From Haliscomenobacter sp. (lineage in GTDB: Bacteria; Bacteroidota; Bacteroidia; Chitinophagales; Saprospiraceae): a DNA stretch of 62,072 bases. A program made the translations under genes and the position numbers. Location: assembly GCF_016718685.1 (NCBI RefSeq), contig NZ_JADKCX010000060.1:1-62072 (forward strand), given 5' to 3'. The notes below the pieces were generated by a model. The model searched no databases. It was given only the letters and a program-made list of their open reading frames with translations, and was not told the origin of the DNA. Below, piece after piece: positions 54,491-62,072 of this stretch (its first letter is position 1; each line of letters opens with the position of its first letter).

Positions 54491-57400
54491 ATGTCACAGC
54501 TCGCTTTAGAATTAATTGAAAAACAAAACGGGAACGGACGGGGAAGTTGGATTGGGGAAGTGTGGGTTGACAGATTGGCCGGAGGAGTTGTTTGAGTTGG
54601 TTTGGTTGAGGGCTAATAGTCTGCAATCGGTGGTGGGATTGGGAGCAAAAACAATGGATAGAAAGTACAAATCCAGGCCATGACAATTTTTTTTCGGTTG
54701 TTCCTGATTCATTGGGGAAATTAGTGAATCTAAAAAAATTCAAACTTGGGGGAGATTATCTTTCTACATGGAATTATACCGATTTCGTGGGAATTGAAAA
54801 ATTGTTTACCTAAAGAGCCTCTATCAAGCTTTAATCAAATCAGCGACATCAGTTTTGGAAAATCTCACCAGCTCCAATCCCTAACCTCGCCTTTAATCAA
54901 ATCAGCCGGCTTTAGAAAATCTCAGCCAGCTCAATCCTAAACCTCCGCTCCAATCAAATCAACGACATCCACTGGTTGGAAAAACTCACAGCTCAATCTA
55001 GAACTCAGCTATAATAAAATCAGCGACATCCGCTGGTTGGAAAAACTCAACCAGCTCCATACCCTCAACCTGAACTACAATCAAATCAGCAACATCCTTG
55101 GCTGGAAAAACTCAGCAAACTCCAATCCCTCAACTCAGCAATCAAATCAGCGACTACAGCTGGTTGGAAAAACTCAGCAAACTCCAATCCCTTGACCTCA
55201 GCGAAAATCAAATCAGTGATATCAGCTTTTTGGAAAATCTCAGCCAGCTCAATCCAAACCTCGCCTTTAATCAAATCAGCGACATCAGCTGGTTGGAAAA
55301 AACTCAGCCAACTCAATTCCTCGGCCTCAGCCAAAATCAAATCAGCGACATCAGCTCTTTGGAAAAACTCAGCCAGCTCCATTCCCGACCTCAACTCCAC
55401 TCAAATCAGCGACATCAGCTGGTTGGAAAAACTCAGCCAACTCCAATTCCTCGGCCTCAGCCAAAATCAAATCAACGACATCAGCTCTTTGGAAAAACTC
55501 AGCCAGCTCCAATCCCTATACCTCGGCTCCAATCAAATCAGCGACATCAGCTCTTTGGAAAACTCAGCCAGCTCCAAACCCCATACCTCAGTCCAATCAA
55601 ATCAGCGACTACAGCTGTTGGAAAACTCGGACAGCTTCAATCCTTAGAACTCAGCTATAAAAATCAGCGACTACAGCTTTTGGAAAATCTGGCAGCTCAA
55701 TCCTTAGAACTCGCAACAATCAAATCAGCGACATCGGCTTTTTGGAAAAACTAGCCAGCTCAATCTCAACCTCAGCAACAATAAAATCAGGACATCAGCT
55801 TTTGGAAAATCTCAACAGCTCCATACCCTCAACCTCACAACAATAAAATCAGCGACATCCGCTGGTTGGAAAACTCAACCAGCTCCATACCCTCAACCTA
55901 ACTACAACAAATCAGCGACATCCGCTGGTTGGAAAAACTCAGCCAGCTCCAAACCCTATACCTCAGCGACAATCAAATCAGCGACATCCGCTTTTTGGAA
56001 AAGCTCAGCCAGCCTGACTTCGCTCAACCTCAGTTCCAATCAAATCAGCGACATCCGCTGGTTGGAAAAACTCAGCCAGCTCCAAACCCTATACCTCAGC
56101 GACAATCAAATCTCGGATATTGCTCCGCTGATTGAACTGGTCAAAAAAGGTATTCCCATTACAATAGAACAACATCGTTCCGAATCAACCTCTACAACAA
56201 CCCCTTAAATACACCTCCTCCTGAAATCATCCAAAAAAACGACGCCATGCTCAATTTTTGAGCAGCTCCAGGCACAAGGTGAAGATACTTTTGAAGCCAA
56301 CTCGATCCTGGGTGAAAGTGGCGCTGGCAAAACTTCTTTGCCCGAAAAATCCAAAATAATGCAGCAACCTTGCAAGAAGGAAACTACCCGAGGCATGAAG
56401 TGGCCCAATGGGCGTTTTGATCTATCCAAATCAAGTGTTGGCATCCACCAAGGGCGATCAATTCACCAATGAAATGGCCTTGGAGCAAGCCTTAAACAAT
56501 GGTTTTCGCACCAACCTATGGGATTTTGGCGGGCAAGAAATTTACCATTCTACCCACGTTTTTCTCAGTCATCGTTCCTTGTACGTGCTATTGGCCAATG
56601 CCGCTTACAGAAACCGATTTCAACTACTGGATGAACATCGTGGAACAACTGGGCGGCGACAGTCCGCTACTGGTGGTCATCAATGAAAAACAGGGCTACC
56701 GTTGGCGCATTGATGAAATGGGCTTAAAAGGGCGTTTTGAATTTTTAAAGAACTATTGGATGTAAATTTTGGAGATCCAAATGACGTCAGTCGCTTGGAA
56801 CGTCTGCGCAATTGTGTCAAGCGTACCTGGGTGAGTTGCCCATATTGGTGCAAGTTACCCAAAAGTTGGGCCGAAATCCGCCAGGCGCTACGTGAAGAAA
56901 ACAAACCCTTCATCAGTTTTGAACGCTACCTTGAAATATGTGGCGGACATGAGATGACCGAGCTGGATAAGGTATTGCAACTCAGCCAATACCTACATGA
57001 CATCGGGGTGTTTTTGCATTTTCAACACGAGCCGGTGTTAAAAAACCGCATCTTTTTGGATGCCAACTGGACCACGAAAACGTTGTACAAACTCTGAATG
57101 ATCCAGAAGTTAAAGAAAAAAAGGGGGCGATTTGATTTGCTGATGTGGGGCATCTGGCCTGAGGCTGGGTACAATTGATCCACGATGTTGCGAAGCTGGA
57201 ACGGTTCAATCTCGCCTATCGTGTTTAAAAATTCTGACCAATTCATTGCTCCCGAACATCTTCCTGAACCCAAACCCTACCAGAATGGGTGCATCAAGAT
57301 GATTTATTGATGCTCAGCTACGAGTTTGTCTTCATGCCCAAGGGTTTGATTACCGAACTCATTGTGGCCTTGCATCGTTACATTCAGATCATGAACAGGT

Positions 57401-58443
57401 TTGGCGCAAGGGCGTAGTTTTGCAAAGGGGTGCTGCCTGGGCTGAGGTCATTGAAGCGTATGGCAATGAATTCAAAATCGACATCAAGGTAGCAGGGAAG
57501 GTAAAAAAATTCCTTACAATCATTTGTGAGCAATTTGACCAAATCCTTGAACGCTTTGCTAAGCTGAATTGTGAAAAATTATTGCCATGCAATTGTGATC
57601 TTTGCAAACCTTTAAATATCAAAAGTTTTTACAAGCTGTCTGATTTAAAAAACAGACTTAGCAATCAGAAAGAGGTGGTTGAATGCCCTAAAAACCGCTA
57701 TAAAGCCATACTGATTCTTCCGATGCTGGAAGAAACTTTTGATATGAATACGACAAGCCAGATTCTGGGAATTCCCGCCGCTATTGCAAGTGGCGACATT
57801 CATGGTGCTTGCGTTACTTGAACAACGTGGTGGAAAAAAGCAAAACAGGTTGGCAATGATTCGCCTTCAGTTGATGGAAAGCGAGCGAGCATTTGGAAAA
57901 CTTTATTGCCATCAAGAACTTTCCCCCAAAATGCAGGTTGCCGAACAGTTTCGCTTGATGATCACCAATACAATACTCCTGTTTCTGAAATACAAACCAT
58001 TCAAAGGAGAAGAAGGCCATCTCCAGTACTCCACTCAAAATCATGGTTTGAAAAATTACCTTGGTGGGCTATCTCCTTATTGTCGATGTTGATCATCATT
58101 TTCATATGCCCGGTGGATTCCCAAAGTCTCAAATTATCCGTGGGTTTGGGGATACTTCGGCGGCATTTGTTTCCCTGAATCCGGCTCGGCGCTATTTAAA
58201 GATACTGGGCACTGGTTGGTATGTTTTGGCGCTCAATTCATTCACACTGCAACTGTTGATGAAGTTTGCGCTACCCGAGCATAAAACCGATGGAAGGTTT
58301 GCATTTGAAATGGGCCCTCTGTTTTTGTGGGTATTGCTCTTTTGGGTTTGATTGCTTTTGGATGGCTAGACCATCAATCAAAAGTCGTAAATGGCTTTGT
58401 CAAAAATTTGGGATCAACTCATGTTTGGCCAACGCCTGAATAA
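54491..58443 (+). pseudogene. Shattered LRR-Roc-COR (ROCO) protein gene with C-terminal membrane segments
   Basis: No single frame survives, but the pieces read in order as one ROCO protein. Start ATG at 54491 (MSQLALELIEK). Then about 21 leucine-rich repeats (54831-56130). Next is the Roc GTPase with Walker A GESGAGKTS near 56315, LWDFGGQEIYHSTH near 56515-56560 and DFNYWMNIVEQLGGDSPLLV near 56620-56670. The COR domain follows (SWAEIRQALREENKPFISFE, LHDIGVFLHFQHEPVLKNRI near 56870-57060), with LPCNCDLCKPLNIKSFYKLS near 57590. The last 600 bases encode hydrophobic segments (WWAISLLSMLIIIFI) and end at a TAA near 58441. There are roughly 20-30 one-base indels. ROCO GTPases act as large dimeric switches. 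The damage may be real decay or collapsed, unpolished repeat sequence. Confidence 0.85.
54831..56130 (+). repeat. About 21 tandem 66-base leucine-rich repeat units
   Basis: Each unit encodes the 22-residue pattern NQISDISFLEKLSQLQSLxL, of the SDS22-like LRR class. The core DNA word AATCAAATCAGCGACATC recurs about every 60-66 bases. Units vary mainly at the Phe/Trp/Ser codons after the core (GCTTTTTGG, GCTGGTTGG, GCTCTTTGG). Many units lack one to four bases, so the frame changes between units. Confidence 0.9.
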
Positions 58444-59038
58444 TCATTATGAAAGCTATTTTTGAAACAGTTCAATGCAATAACCTAAATTCCCTAGTGC
58501 AGTGGAAGAAGAAAAAAATAGGGGTTTAATTTCATTAACAGGGGTTTAGTTTTTTTCAGGGTTTAGTTTCATCAACTGGGTTTAGAAAAATACAAAGTCA
58601 TTACTGGAGTTCATTTATACATAAAGTACATGAATGCTAACATTTTATAAAAAACCAGGGGAAGGGCATAATTGTAGTTCAGTTTTTTTTCAAGTCGTTG
58701 CTGCAGGTTTAGTCGTCAAGTAGAAATGGCAATGTCGACGCCTACAAAAAAGACCTTCTAATTTTTTGTCATTATTTGAGGAGAACTTGTTTTCCCCTGG
58801 TCTACTTCTATATGTCGGAAAGCGGTATGGCGTTAGGAGGTTTTGGAAAAAAAATTGAAACAAATTCCTTTTACACAAATCCACCCTTTATCCACCTCAA
58901 ATGGTCTATCCTGCCGCCCTAGTTTGTCCAACCAATTAGCCCCGCGGAAGGATATTTTGATGGCCCCGCCACGTTTATCTAACGTGTGCATCTCGTGACG
59001 CCTCGCGATTGGTTTGGTCCAATATTCATCATTTAAAA
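58444..59038 (+). other. Gene-free AT-rich region with four GGGTTTAGTTTCAT-like copies
   Basis: After the ROCO remnant no convincing gene is visible for about 590 bases. Four degenerate copies of GGGGTTTAGTTTCATTAAC or GGGTTTAGTTT lie at about 58520-58585. The short frames in it have no homology that I recognise. Confidence 0.55.
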
Positions 59039-59421
59039 ATGACCGATCATGGACAAAAAATTGTGGCACAATCATCCTTTGGCCTTCTGGTGTTTAGCGT
59101 TTTGCTGGCCTTGAGTTTTCGCTTTGACCACGATGGTCTGGTATTTTTGATCGCTACGCCCTGGCGATGGCTCATTTGGGTTGGAATGGCAGCGGCCGCC
59201 TTGGTCCTATTGATGGGGGAGGCAAATTGCTGAGCAGAAGTCAATTGCTGGCGGTAGGTATCTTGTATACCCTGACACCTTTCGCTTGCACTTTCATCCA
59301 TGCCTAAAAGGTAAGTTTTATAATTTTGCAAGAGCATCTGGGTTTGGCTGTGTGCATCTGGGCCATTGCGGCCATTGCCTTGAGTTTGTTTTTCTTCAAA
59401 CCTAAACCGCTGAATCAATGA
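59039..59421 (+). pseudogene. Small polytopic membrane protein upstream of LuxR regulator, frame-broken
   Basis: Three pieces in successive frames make sense only together: MDKKLWHNHPLAFWCLAF (from 59048) or its overlapping-frame equivalent, then LLALSFRFDHDGLVFLIATP and WRWLIWVGMAAAALVLLMG, then GGKLLSRSQLLAVGILYTLT and LGLAVCIWAIAAIALSLFFF ending KPKPLNQ with the stop at 59421. Together they predict about 125 residues with four membrane segments. The stop overlaps the LuxR start (ATGA), so the two genes were coupled. No family is recognised. At least two indels break it here. Confidence 0.6.
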
Positions 59422-59873
59422 CGATCAGTATTGAACGCAAGCAACAAGTGATACTGGGATTGAGCATTTTTTTATCGTTGAGCGCAATTGCTTGTTATTC
59501 CTTCGATGGCCGTGAAACGCAGTGGGTATGGCAAAAAGCGCCCATGGTGGCCATCGGCTTGATGTTGCTTGCCTTCTTTTTCATCCGAACCTGGTTGCAT
59601 TTGGAACTCGAAAAACAAAAAAACCAGATCCTTCAGGCATTTGAGGCCAGTGAAAAAAATGCTCAGGATAATTTTTACACCCTGCTATCCAGCCGAGAAA
59701 TTGAGGTACTTAAGCTGATCAGTGCGGGTAAAAGCAACAAGGAAATCGCCTCAACTTTGTATGTGGCGCTGAGTACCGTCAAAACCCACATCAACAACAT
59801 TTACAAAATTCTGGAAGTGAAAAATCGTAGGGAAGTGCTTGAGAAGTTGCAGAAAGTCGTGAGGGAGGGTTAG
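59418..59873 (+). CDS. Membrane-anchored LuxR-type (NarL HTH) transcription regulator
   Basis: The protein is 151 residues. Two membrane segments lie at about residues 10-27 and 38-55 (VILGLSIFLSLSAIACYSF, APMVAIGLMLLAFFFIRTWL). A short coiled-coil linker (about 60-85) leads to a C-terminal LuxR DNA-binding domain (about 92-148: LSSREIEVLKLISAGKSNKE, IASTLYVALSTVKTHINNIY, KILEVKNRREVLEKL). There is no receiver domain, so it is likely controlled by the small membrane protein encoded just upstream and coupled by ATGA. Confidence 0.88.
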   Translation: MTISIERKQQVILGLSIFLSLSAIACYSFDGRETQWVWQKAPMVAIGLMLLAFFFIRTWLHLELEKQKNQILQAFEASEKNAQDNFYTLLSSREIEVLKLISAGKSNKEIASTLYVALSTVKTHINNIYKILEVKNRREVLEKLQKVVREG

Positions 59874-59975
59874 ATTTGTTGCGAGGGGTCTTTTCTCTTT
59901 ATTTATTTTTCCAGCGCGCGGGGGGATAACTACCCTTATTTTTATCACTCGCAACAAGTCTGTTGGATTTAGGCT

Positions 59976-59983
59976 TACCTTTG
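59976..59983 (+). promoter_or_regulatory. Candidate -7 element upstream of the GT2 gene
   Basis: TACCTTTG is an exact TAnnTTTG match 28 bases before the TTG start at 60012. No -33 partner is obvious. Confidence 0.35.
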
Positions 59984-60011
59984 CCATCCTAATCAAAACC
60001 ATCCAATCCTT

Positions 60012-60585
60012 TTGCACAAGCCCATCATCCACGTCATCATCCCCGTTTTTAACGAAGAAAAATCCATTGGTTTGGTACTGGCCGACATTCCCAAGGACTG
60101 GGTACAGGAAGTCATCGTGTGCAACAATGGCAGCAGCGACAATACCGCTGAAGTCGCCCTAGCTGCAGGGGCTACCGTGTTGTACCAACCCAACAAAGGT
60201 TACGGTAATGCTTGCCTCAAGGGCATGGAATACATCCAGCAAAAACCCACGGCAGAGCAACCCGACATCCTGGTTTTTCTGGACGGTGATTATCGGCAAT
60301 TGGTTAGCGACGTTCCTGATTCGGCATTTGTACAACTATCAGTTTACTGATTTGGGGCCTTTTCGAGCCATCCGCTGGAGCAGTTTGTTGCAATTGAAAA
60401 TGGTAGACCGCAATTACGGCTGGACGGTGGAGATGCAAATCAAGGCTGCAAAACAAAAATTGCGCTGTACCGAGATCGGTGTACGTTACCGCAAACGGGT
60501 AGGCGTGTCTAAAGTATCTGGAACGGTGAAAGGAACCATCCTGGCTGGGTACAAAATATTGTACACCATCTTCAAATACCTTTGA
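60012..60585 (+). pseudogene. Glycosyltransferase family 2 (DPM1-like) with an internal deletion
   Basis: The first part, from a TTG start at 60012 with no in-frame ATG nearby, is the GT2 donor half: HVIIPVFNEEKSIGLVLADI, VCNNGSSDNTAEVALAAGA, PNKGYGNACLKGMEYI and LVFLDGDY (the DxD-type motif) near 60280. The next bases jump, in another frame, to GNWLATFLIRHLYNYQFTDL, GPFRAIRWSSLLQL and VGVSKVSGTVKGTILAGYKI, the C-terminal half of the same family. Around 40-45 codons (the part that usually holds PEELPxLVxPIL and GSRxLG) are missing at about 60285-60300. The gene would otherwise be a polyprenyl-phosphate-mannose-synthase-like GT2 of about 235 residues. Confidence 0.78.
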
Positions 60586-60696
60586 GGCGATTAAGTGTAC
60601 ACCTAACAGCGAAAAAACGAAATTAGATTCTGCTTTTGATTCAAAAAGAGACATAAGGTTTTTAGGGGTAGACCGACCGGAAAGTGCTCGCAAACG

Positions 60697-60727
60697 TTTG
60701 CAAAAATTATAGAAAAAAATATGTTTA
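60697..60727 (+). promoter_or_regulatory. Candidate promoter of the processive GT2 gene
   Basis: TTTG (60697-60700), 19 bases, TATGTTTA (60720-60727); -7 has one mismatch to TAnnTTTG. It would give a leader of about 120 bases before the ATG at 60853. Confidence 0.4.
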
Positions 60728-60852
60728 ATGAGCACGTTACTTTAGGTGCATAAATCGTTCTAAACTAATGAAAAACGGTGTAAATTGCAGCGTTTTTCAA
60801 CACAAGGATTGCTAAGAAACCTGTTAAAACGAGAAAAACGCACATAACCAAT

Positions 60853-62072
60853 ATGATGTCAGCACTTGCCTTCTTCTTTTTGGGGGTGTACACCTTAGCC
60901 CTGACCTACGTGACCGCTTACTGTTTGTCACAATTCAATCTCCTCTATTACTACAAGCGCTTTGACTGGCGCCGCAAAAAGGAGGAATTCAAAGCAAGAT
61001 TTGCGGCCACTGCTCAGGCAGAAGCTGTTGCTGTTGCTTCTGCCGCTGTTGGGGGCAAAACCATCACCTCTGCTCAAAACCTCGGCGTTGCCAACGCTGA
61101 TTACAGCCTGATGAGTACGGATGAGTACGAAAAAACTTACCCATTTGTAACCATTCAGTTGCCACTGTACAATGAAAAGTACGTGGTAGAGCGCTTGATC
61201 GACAACATGGTGCAAATGGATTATCCACGGGATCGTTTTGAGATCCACGTATTGGACGACTCCACCGATGAAACCCAGGAACTGGTAAAAGCACGCGTGG
61301 CCTACCACCAGGCACAAGGAATCAACATCGAACAGATTCGCCGCAAAGAGCGCAAAGGTTACAAAGCTGGTGCTTTGAAAGATGGGATGGAGTTTGCCAA
61401 AGGTGAATTCATGGCCATTTTTGACGCCGACTTTTTGCCTCGTCCTGACTTCCTCAAAAAGACTGTTCCACACTTCCAGGATCCTAAAGTAGGCGTGGTA
61501 CAAACCCGCTGGGAGCACATCAACGAAGATTATTCGCTGATCACCCGCCTGCAAGCGCTGCAACTCAACGTACACTTTACGGTTGAGCAAGTAGGCCGCA
61601 TGGAAGGCAAACACTTCTTGCAGTTCAACGGTACCGCTGGTTTGTGGCGCCGCAAGACCATCGAAGATGCGGGTGGTTGGGAAGCTGATACCCTGACTGA
61701 AGACCTCGACTTGAGCATTCGTTCTCAGTTGAAAGGATACAAGATCAAGTTTTTGGAAGACATTTCGGTGCCTTCTGAATTGCCAGCAGACATGAACGCC
61801 CTCAAGGCGCAACAGTTCCGCTGGATGAAAGGTGGCGCTGAAACTGCCCGCAAAATGTTGCCCATCGTTTGGAATTCCAACATGAGCATCATGCAGAAAC
61901 TCAATTCGACCTTGCACTTGATGGCGAGTACCGTATTCGTGTTTGTGTTTGTCATGGCCTTATCCAGCGTGCCTTTGTTGTACCTGGTCAACGTTTTGGC
62001 AAAAAGCCATGGTTTCGATAAAGACTTCTTTACGGTTTATCTGTTGGGTATGTTGGCCATCACCTTGATGTA
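60853..62072 (+). CDS. Processive family 2 glycosyltransferase, cellulose-synthase-like (partial, C-terminus outside window)
   Basis: About 406 residues are visible and the frame runs off the right edge. One N-terminal membrane segment (LAFFFLGVYTLALTYVTAYC) is followed by a linker and the GT-A domain: FVTIQLPLYNEKYVVERLID, VLDDSTDETQ, AIFDADFLPRPDF (DxD), FNGTAGLWRRKTIEDAGGW, TLTEDLDLSIRSQLKGYKI (TED) and AQQFRWMKGGAETARKML (QxxRW). Further membrane segments begin near residue 360. The D-DxD-TED-QxxRW set marks a processive beta-glycosyltransferase that makes and exports a polysaccharide. The product (cellulose, glucomannan or other) cannot be told. Confidence 0.9.
   Translation, partial: MMSALAFFFLGVYTLALTYVTAYCLSQFNLLYYYKRFDWRRKKEEFKARFAATAQAEAVAVASAAVGGKTITSAQNLGVANADYSLMSTDEYEKTYPFVTIQLPLYNEKYVVERLIDNMVQMDYPRDRFEIHVLDDSTDETQELVKARVAYHQAQGINIEQIRRKERKGYKAGALKDGMEFAKGEFMAIFDADFLPRPDFLKKTVPHFQDPKVGVVQTRWEHINEDYSLITRLQALQLNVHFTVEQVGRMEGKHFLQFNGTAGLWRRKTIEDAGGWEADTLTEDLDLSIRSQLKGYKIKFLEDISVPSELPADMNALKAQQFRWMKGGAETARKMLPIVWNSNMSIMQKLNSTLHLMASTVFVFVFVMALSSVPLLYLVNVLAKSHGFDKDFFTVYLLGMLAITLM

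Noticed and set aside
55086..55400. Minus-strand open frame with repeated ELAEFFQxADVADLI
   Set aside because: Antisense to the LRR array; its periodicity is only the complement of the 66-base unit.
54831..56130. Possible CRISPR array
   Set aside because: The 66-base units are contiguous and protein-coding (LRR pattern); there are no unique spacers and no cas genes.
60928..61917. Long minus-strand open frame of 329 residues
   Set aside because: It is the antisense shadow of the processive GT2 gene, whose D-DxD-TED-QxxRW motifs are in the plus strand; the antisense translation has no recognisable domain.

Overview
The window comes from a member of the Bacteroidota, most likely the Saprospiria (Haliscomenobacter-like). 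The evidence is a SusC/SusD outer-membrane pair, the small ribosomal protein THX, DUF2911 and DUF6909-like proteins, many SPII lipoproteins, and promoter-like sites of the TTTG / TAnnTTTG type used by this phylum. The assignment to class is inference. I saw no tRNA, rRNA, CRISPR array, transposase or prophage gene.

Layout. 1-4 kb: a SusD-like lipoprotein (cut by the window edge) and its SusC partner on the minus strand. 4-8 kb: pdxJ, then a CPBP protease, cdsA and a phosphatidylserine decarboxylase-like gene in one plus-strand run (phospholipid synthesis), then a Uma2 nuclease-fold protein. 8-15 kb: a WG-repeat protein, an ECF sigma factor with its anti-sigma factor, a TPR histidine kinase, a YwqK-like lipoprotein and a vanadium-haloperoxidase-type lipoprotein. 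15-19 kb: pstS-pstC-pstA-pstB. 19-26 kb: secreted and periplasmic peptidases (S41, oligopeptidase B-like S9, M19 dipeptidase), a methyltransferase, a CxxCH lipoprotein and a SPOR-like protein. 26-30 kb: glgC and glgA (glycogen), THX, queG. 30-35 kb: an esterase, then an apparent L-fucose uptake and oxidation operon (amidohydrolase/lactonase, SDR, FucP, mutarotase). 35-43 kb: Ca/Na antiporter, APC permease, malate:quinone oxidoreductase coupled to a large DUF6909-like protein, a coiled-coil membrane protein, a pentapeptide-repeat protein and a GT4 glycosyltransferase. 43-54 kb: S9 peptidase, MATE transporter, class V aminotransferase, DUF1684, mgsA, DUF2911, an epimerase, a Rof-like protein and a beta-helix lipoprotein. 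54-58.5 kb: a shattered LRR-Roc-COR (ROCO) gene with about 21 leucine-rich repeats. 59-62 kb: a broken small membrane protein with a membrane-anchored LuxR regulator, a GT2 gene carrying an internal deletion, and the start of a processive GT2 (cellulose-synthase-like) gene.

Two window-wide patterns stand out. First, at least 13 intergenic spacers are filled almost end to end by imperfect inverted repeats. Their arms are short tandem near-repeats, for example of GGGTTCGA, GCGAATAG, GTTTTGCG or GTTGAAAAG. The word differs between loci but matches between the two arms of one locus, and the arms often begin within a few bases of a stop codon. They occur between convergent, co-directional and divergent genes. 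This is the best candidate for something undescribed. Second, many otherwise intact genes carry single-base frame changes, often at short homopolymers, and there are long C or G tracts (45 C, 18 C). This looks like unpolished long-read or draft sequence, so 'broken' genes should be read with that in mind.
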